DNA from: CAIUGU01 sp031398625
GTDB taxonomy: Bacteria > Pseudomonadota > Gammaproteobacteria > Steroidobacterales > Steroidobacteraceae
Reading direction: 5' to 3'
NCBI GenBank assembly: GCA_031398625.1
Contig: JANNNQ010000416.1
Coordinates: forward strand, 1 to 16,991
DNA length: 16,991 nucleotides
Shown here: positions 14,298-16,991 of the stretch, in pieces
Numbering within the stretch: the first letter of the stretch is position 1
Layout: each line of letters begins with the position of its first letter
Position numbers and translations under genes: made by a program
The notes under the pieces: generated by a model
What the model was told of the DNA's origin: nothing
Database searches by the model: none
The model's input: the letters and a program-made list of their open reading frames with translations, nothing else

Positions 14298-14729
14298 TCA
14301 CGGAGTGATCTGGCAGCTGTAACCGGCCGCAGCCGATGTGGCCGCGTAGATTGCATTGCCGCCCGCCACCAGCGGCTGGATGGAAGGCAATGCCAGCGCA
14401 ATCACGATGGCGACCGGCACCAATGCCCACAGCAGCTCCTTGAAGGGGTTCAGGCGAAAGCTGCCCGATTGCCCCGTTGCGCGGAAAGTCCCGATCGAAT
14501 GCAGGATGACGACCAGCACAGCCAGCCCGGCCGCACTGCAGATGCCGAGGAGCGCAAGGTTCACGCCCTCGGCGTGACGCGCAATGCCGGCCACGTAGTC
14601 GAGTGAGTTCCGCTCGCAGTCGAGGAACGCGGGACCATAGGCGAGAAACAGTCCCCCGGTTGCAAGCATGGCGGCGAGCCGCAGTCCCTGCACCCGAAGT
14701 GGCTGAACGAGCAGGTGGCCGGCCAGCAT
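14298..14729 (-). CDS. Small three-helix membrane protein resembling the membrane hairpin of cytochrome oxidase subunit II
   Basis: 143 residues, three predicted transmembrane segments (about 16-34, 57-78, 96-118). The stretch from 64 to 118 (AAGLAVLVVILHSIGTFRAT, then NPFKELLWALVPVAIVIALA and LPSIQPL) is laid out like the two N-terminal helices of subunit II: a helix ending in a short basic loop, then x-K-E-L-L-W-x-x-V-P-x-x-I leading the second helix. No CuA motif (CxExCGxxH-type) or cupredoxin domain follows, and the protein ends in an 18-residue tail. The start has GGGAGGAG about 10 nt upstream on the minus strand. It is the last gene of the oxidase operon, 22 nt after the cytochrome c gene. 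Function unknown; an oxidase assembly or accessory subunit is a reasonable guess. Confidence 0.75.
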   Translation of the reverse strand: MLAGHLLVQPLRVQGLRLAAMLATGGLFLAYGPAFLDCERNSLDYVAGIARHAEGVNLALLGICSAAGLAVLVVILHSIGTFRATGQSGSFRLNPFKELLWALVPVAIVIALALPSIQPLVAGGNAIYAATSAAAGYSCQITP

Positions 14730-14751
14730 GATCGATGCGCTCCTCCCGTCC

Positions 14752-15270
14752 TTACCGCACGGCGTCGATCATGTAGTCGACCCCGTTCATCACCGACTGG
14801 TCGGACAGGTCGATCCGTCCTCCCTTTGCCGGCATGACGCCAGCCGCACCCTGGATGCCATTGAGTGCACTCTGGTGCAGTACCTCCATTCCCTTGGCAA
14901 CATGCGGTGCCCACGCAGTCCGGTCACCGAACTTCGGGGCACCCGCAATGCCGGCCCCGTGGCAGGCCACGCAGGCCATCTGGTAGACCTCTTCGCCCGG
15001 GAGGACGGCAGCGGAGACCGCAGGAGGGGGCGGGGCAGCCTCTGCCGGTATCCCGATCGCGGAGTTGTCACGCCCGGCGACTGCAACCTTGCCGACGGGA
15101 GCGATCCTGAGTGCGACTTCCTCCTGGTAACGCGCATCGTCACGCACTTCGGCTGTCTGCATGCCTGCAACGGAGTTCGCCAGGAAGTAGATGCCGAAGG
15201 CGATGCCGACCAGGACTCCCACTACCAGCGTGAACATGTCGGCGAACTTGCGATCGTGTGCGGCACTCAT
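14752..15270 (-). CDS. Membrane-anchored c-type cytochrome
   Basis: 172 residues. Residues 13-32 form an uncleaved N-terminal membrane anchor (TLVVGVLVGIAFGIYFLANS) preceded by a cytoplasmic HDRK segment. A flexible Pro/Ala linker (75-90, AEAAPPPPAVSAAV) leads to a cytochrome c5-like domain: heme site C100-V-A-C103-H104, GAPKFGDRTAWAPH, and the likely distal methionine M146 (GVMPAKGG), ending in VDYMI. It would sit in the periplasm and pass electrons to the oxidase. The start has AGGGAA on the minus strand 5 nt upstream. The gene is 36 nt downstream of the subunit IV gene and is clearly in the oxidase operon. Confidence 0.93.
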   Translation of the reverse strand: MSAAHDRKFADMFTLVVGVLVGIAFGIYFLANSVAGMQTAEVRDDARYQEEVALRIAPVGKVAVAGRDNSAIGIPAEAAPPPPAVSAAVLPGEEVYQMACVACHGAGIAGAPKFGDRTAWAPHVAKGMEVLHQSALNGIQGAAGVMPAKGGRIDLSDQSVMNGVDYMIDAVR

Positions 15271-15306
15271 GACCGTTCCCTGTGATTGCGGGTCATTTTC
15301 TTCGCT

Positions 15307-15666
15307 TCAATGGCTTTCGACGGCATTCGACTGGGGCGTGACGAACGACGCCAGCCGGGTGACGAACGTGTGGTCCCCTTCGATCGCCATCAGGACAATC
15401 AGCACCAGCAGTGCCAGGGGCGGCACGAGGATGGCGAGCTTGAGGGCCAGCCGCTCCCAGGCCATGTGCATGAAGATCGCGACGATGAAGCCGGCCTTCA
15501 GCGTCATGAACAGCAGGATCAGTCCCCAGCGCAGGGCTCCCTGGAGCTGCAGGTAGTCGACCAGGTACGAGAAGGCGCTGAACACGAACAGCAGCACCCA
15601 GATCCAGAGATAGATGCGGATGGGATGCTGCTGGCCTTCCGCGTGCTGTCCGCTTGCATGTTCCAT
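15307..15666 (-). CDS. Cytochrome c oxidase subunit IV (prokaryotic COX4 family)
   Basis: 119 residues with three transmembrane helices (about 17-37, 46-66, 75-95). The motif MTLKAGFIVAIFMHMAWER at the second helix is the signature of the prokaryotic COX4/CyoD-like family, a small accessory subunit of heme-copper oxidases. The N terminus is His-rich (MEHASGQHAEGQQHP). It starts 6 nt after the stop of the subunit III gene, so the two are tightly linked. Confidence 0.93.
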   Translation of the reverse strand: MEHASGQHAEGQQHPIRIYLWIWVLLFVFSAFSYLVDYLQLQGALRWGLILLFMTLKAGFIVAIFMHMAWERLALKLAILVPPLALLVLIVLMAIEGDHTFVTRLASFVTPQSNAVESH

Positions 15667-15672
15667 GATGCC

Positions 15673-16368
15673 CTACCAGAGATAGAAGAAGGCGAAGATG
15701 AAAACCCACACGAGATCGACGAAATGCCAGTACAGGCCGGTGACCTCCACTGTCTCGTAGGTGCCCTTGCGGTCGTAGAACCCGTTCCAGACCCTCATGG
15801 CCACTACGACGAGATAGATCACGCCGGCCGACACATGCAGGCCGTGGAATCCGGTGATCATGAAGAACGCGGACCCGAACTGCGCCGCTCCGAACGGGTT
15901 CTCCCACGGCCGGATGCCTTCTTCGATGATCAGCTTCGCCCATTCGAAGGCCTGCATGCCGACGAAGGTGGCACCGAGCGCCGCGGTTATGAGCATGAGT
16001 GCGGTGGTATTCGCCCGGTTGCGCCGGTAACCCTGGTTCACAGCCATCGCCATGGTGCCGCTGCTGGTGATCAGCACCATCGTCATGATGGCGATCAGTG
16101 CCAGCGGCACGTGGTTGCCGGCGATGTTGAGCGCGAAGATCTCGCTGGGATTCGGCCACGGCACGGTCGTCGACATGCGCACGTTCATGTAGGAGGTGAG
16201 GAAGCACGTGAAGATGAACGTGTCGCTCAGCAGGAAGATCCACATCATCGCCTTGCCCCAGGGCACGGGGAAGGCCTGCTTGTCCGAGGCGAAGTCGGTG
16301 ACGACGCCGGGCAGGCCCTCGACGGTGCCCGACGGCTCGATCGGTCGCGTCATGGTTTCGACAGCCAT
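15673..16368 (-). CDS. Cytochrome c oxidase subunit III
   Basis: 231 residues, five transmembrane helices beginning with AMMWIFLLSDTFIFTCFLTS (about 40-60), as in the short bacterial form. Conserved residues include E142 in GMQAFEWAKLI, H175 and H178 in GFHGLHVSAGVIY, and YWHFVDLVWVFIF (213-225) with D218. Subunit III stabilises the catalytic subunit I in the membrane. The start MAVETMTRPIEP (ATG at 16366-16368) has GGGGA about 12 nt upstream; a second ATG five codons later is possible. It follows a divergent subunit III gene by 20 nt. Tandem subunit III genes also occur in other oxidase operons such as the coxMNOP type (from memory). Confidence 0.94.
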   Translation of the reverse strand: MAVETMTRPIEPSGTVEGLPGVVTDFASDKQAFPVPWGKAMMWIFLLSDTFIFTCFLTSYMNVRMSTTVPWPNPSEIFALNIAGNHVPLALIAIMTMVLITSSGTMAMAVNQGYRRNRANTTALMLITAALGATFVGMQAFEWAKLIIEEGIRPWENPFGAAQFGSAFFMITGFHGLHVSAGVIYLVVVAMRVWNGFYDRKGTYETVEVTGLYWHFVDLVWVFIFAFFYLW

Positions 16369-16388
16369 AGGCGTGCGGATCCCCGGGT

Positions 16389-16991
16389 TCAGGTGAGGCG
16401 CAACAGCGCGAACAGGACCAGCCAGACCAGCAGCAGGAAGTGCCAGTACAGCGTGCAGAGCTCGACGGTCAGGCGCGTGCGGCCGACCAGGGCGCTGCCC
16501 GGGCGCAGGCGCGACACGGCCCGGCTCCAGACGACGAGCCCGCCGAGCACGTGCAGCGCATGCACCGCCGTGAGCACGAAGAAGAATGCGTTGGCGGGGT
16601 TGCCGGCCGCGTAGACACCGGCGGCGCGCAGCTGCTGCCACGCGATCCACTGCCCGGCGAGGAAGGCCACGGCGAACGCGCCGCCGAACCACAGCCGCGC
16701 GCGCGCGTTGCGCGACTGGCCGCGGGCCACGGCCGCGCACGCCGCCTGCATGGCTACGCTGCCAAGCACGAGCAGGCCCGTGTTGACCCAGAGCACCTGC
16801 GGCTCGACGATCGGGCGCCAGTCGCGCACGACCACGCCGGCACCGACGTGCGGCGTCATGCGGATGAGGTAGGCCGCGATGAACAGCCCGAACAGCGCAG
16901 TGGCGACCCCGAAAAACACCCACAGGCCGACGCGCGTCGCCTCCGCGTCGAACGTTTCACCGGTGTCGCCCGCGACGCGACCGACCTGCGC
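16389..16991 (-). CDS. Divergent cytochrome c oxidase subunit III-like protein (5' end outside window)
   Basis: 200 residues are visible; the frame stays open to the right edge with no start codon (AQVGRVAGDTGETFDAEATR is the first readable stretch), so the true start lies outside. It contains five hydrophobic helices and subunit III hallmarks: GLWVFFGVATALFGLFIAAY, FVLTAVHALHVLGGLVVW and LYWHFLLLVWLVLFALLRL. The acidic residues seen in its neighbour are absent: FEW becomes IAW (GQWIAWQQL), and the Asp of YWHFVD is Leu (YWHFLL). Base composition is clearly richer in G+C than the next genes. It is upstream of the second subunit III gene in the same operon. Family assignment is solid; whether it is a true structural subunit is open. 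Confidence 0.88.
   Translation of the reverse strand, partial: AQVGRVAGDTGETFDAEATRVGLWVFFGVATALFGLFIAAYLIRMTPHVGAGVVVRDWRPIVEPQVLWVNTGLLVLGSVAMQAACAAVARGQSRNARARLWFGGAFAVAFLAGQWIAWQQLRAAGVYAAGNPANAFFFVLTAVHALHVLGGLVVWSRAVSRLRPGSALVGRTRLTVELCTLYWHFLLLVWLVLFALLRLT

Noticed and set aside
16377..16388. GGATCCCCGGGT, identical to a cloning-vector polylinker fragment, at the gap between the two subunit III genes
   Set aside because: Only 12 bases match and the flanks do not continue as vector; gene order across the spot makes biological sense. Likely chance in GC-rich DNA, although it coincides with a composition change.
15286..16614. 442-codon plus-strand frame opposite the cytochrome oxidase genes
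   Set aside because: His/Gln/Arg/Asp-rich shadow of transmembrane coding sequence; the minus-strand genes are conserved oxidase subunits.
1..16991. CRISPR arrays, insertion sequences, phage or toxin-antitoxin modules
   Set aside because: No regularly spaced repeats, transposase, integrase or toxin-like genes were seen anywhere in the window.

Overview
The window looks like chromosomal DNA from a fairly GC-rich gammaproteobacterium. The main evidence is the gene order thrS-infC-rpmI-rplT-pheS-pheT-ihfA-merR followed by a proline tRNA, which is the classical gammaproteobacterial arrangement. The accessory genes (tannase-type esterase, soluble PQQ-type sugar dehydrogenase, tandem cytochrome oxidase subunit III genes) would suit an environmental Xanthomonadales/Nevskiales/Steroidobacterales-like lineage. 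That finer placement is a guess from gene content only.

Region 1 (1-6370, + strand) is a compact translation operon. It holds the 3' part of threonyl-tRNA synthetase, IF3 (apparently starting at a rare AUC codon), ribosomal proteins L35 and L20, both subunits of phenylalanyl-tRNA synthetase, IHF alpha, a small MerR-type regulator and tRNA-Pro(GGG). Untranslated leaders with hairpins lie before rpmI and before pheS and are plausible control points. pheS, pheT, ihfA and the merR-like gene are nearly contiguous or overlap.

Region 2 (6371-10966) starts with a hairpin-rich intergenic repeat cluster, then a yaeQ gene on the minus strand. Divergent from it run an aldo/keto reductase, an AIM24/TIGR00266-family membrane-anchored protein and an M48 metallopeptidase that overlaps it by four bases. 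A gene-free stretch of about 750 bp follows. It contains one very good Rho-independent terminator preceded by several hairpins, and may hold a small RNA.

Region 3 (10967-14297, + strand) encodes an exported glucose/sorbosone dehydrogenase-family protein, a tannase/feruloyl-esterase-family protein and a glyoxalase I-like protein. They read as a small catabolic and detoxification group for sugar and polyphenol-type compounds.

Region 4 (14298-16991, - strand) is the distal part of an aa3/caa3-type cytochrome c oxidase operon. In transcription order it has a divergent subunit III (cut by the window edge), a standard five-helix subunit III, a subunit IV, a membrane-anchored c-type cytochrome, and a small three-helix protein. 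The last two helices of that small protein resemble the transmembrane hairpin of subunit II, but it has no CuA domain. Subunits I and II would be expected just beyond the right edge.

The most interesting points are the AUC start of infC, the hairpin before pheS without a leader peptide, the repeat cluster after tRNA-Pro, the candidate small-RNA locus near 10.25-10.47 kb, and the unusual oxidase subunits. No CRISPR array, insertion sequence, phage module or obvious new defence system was seen.
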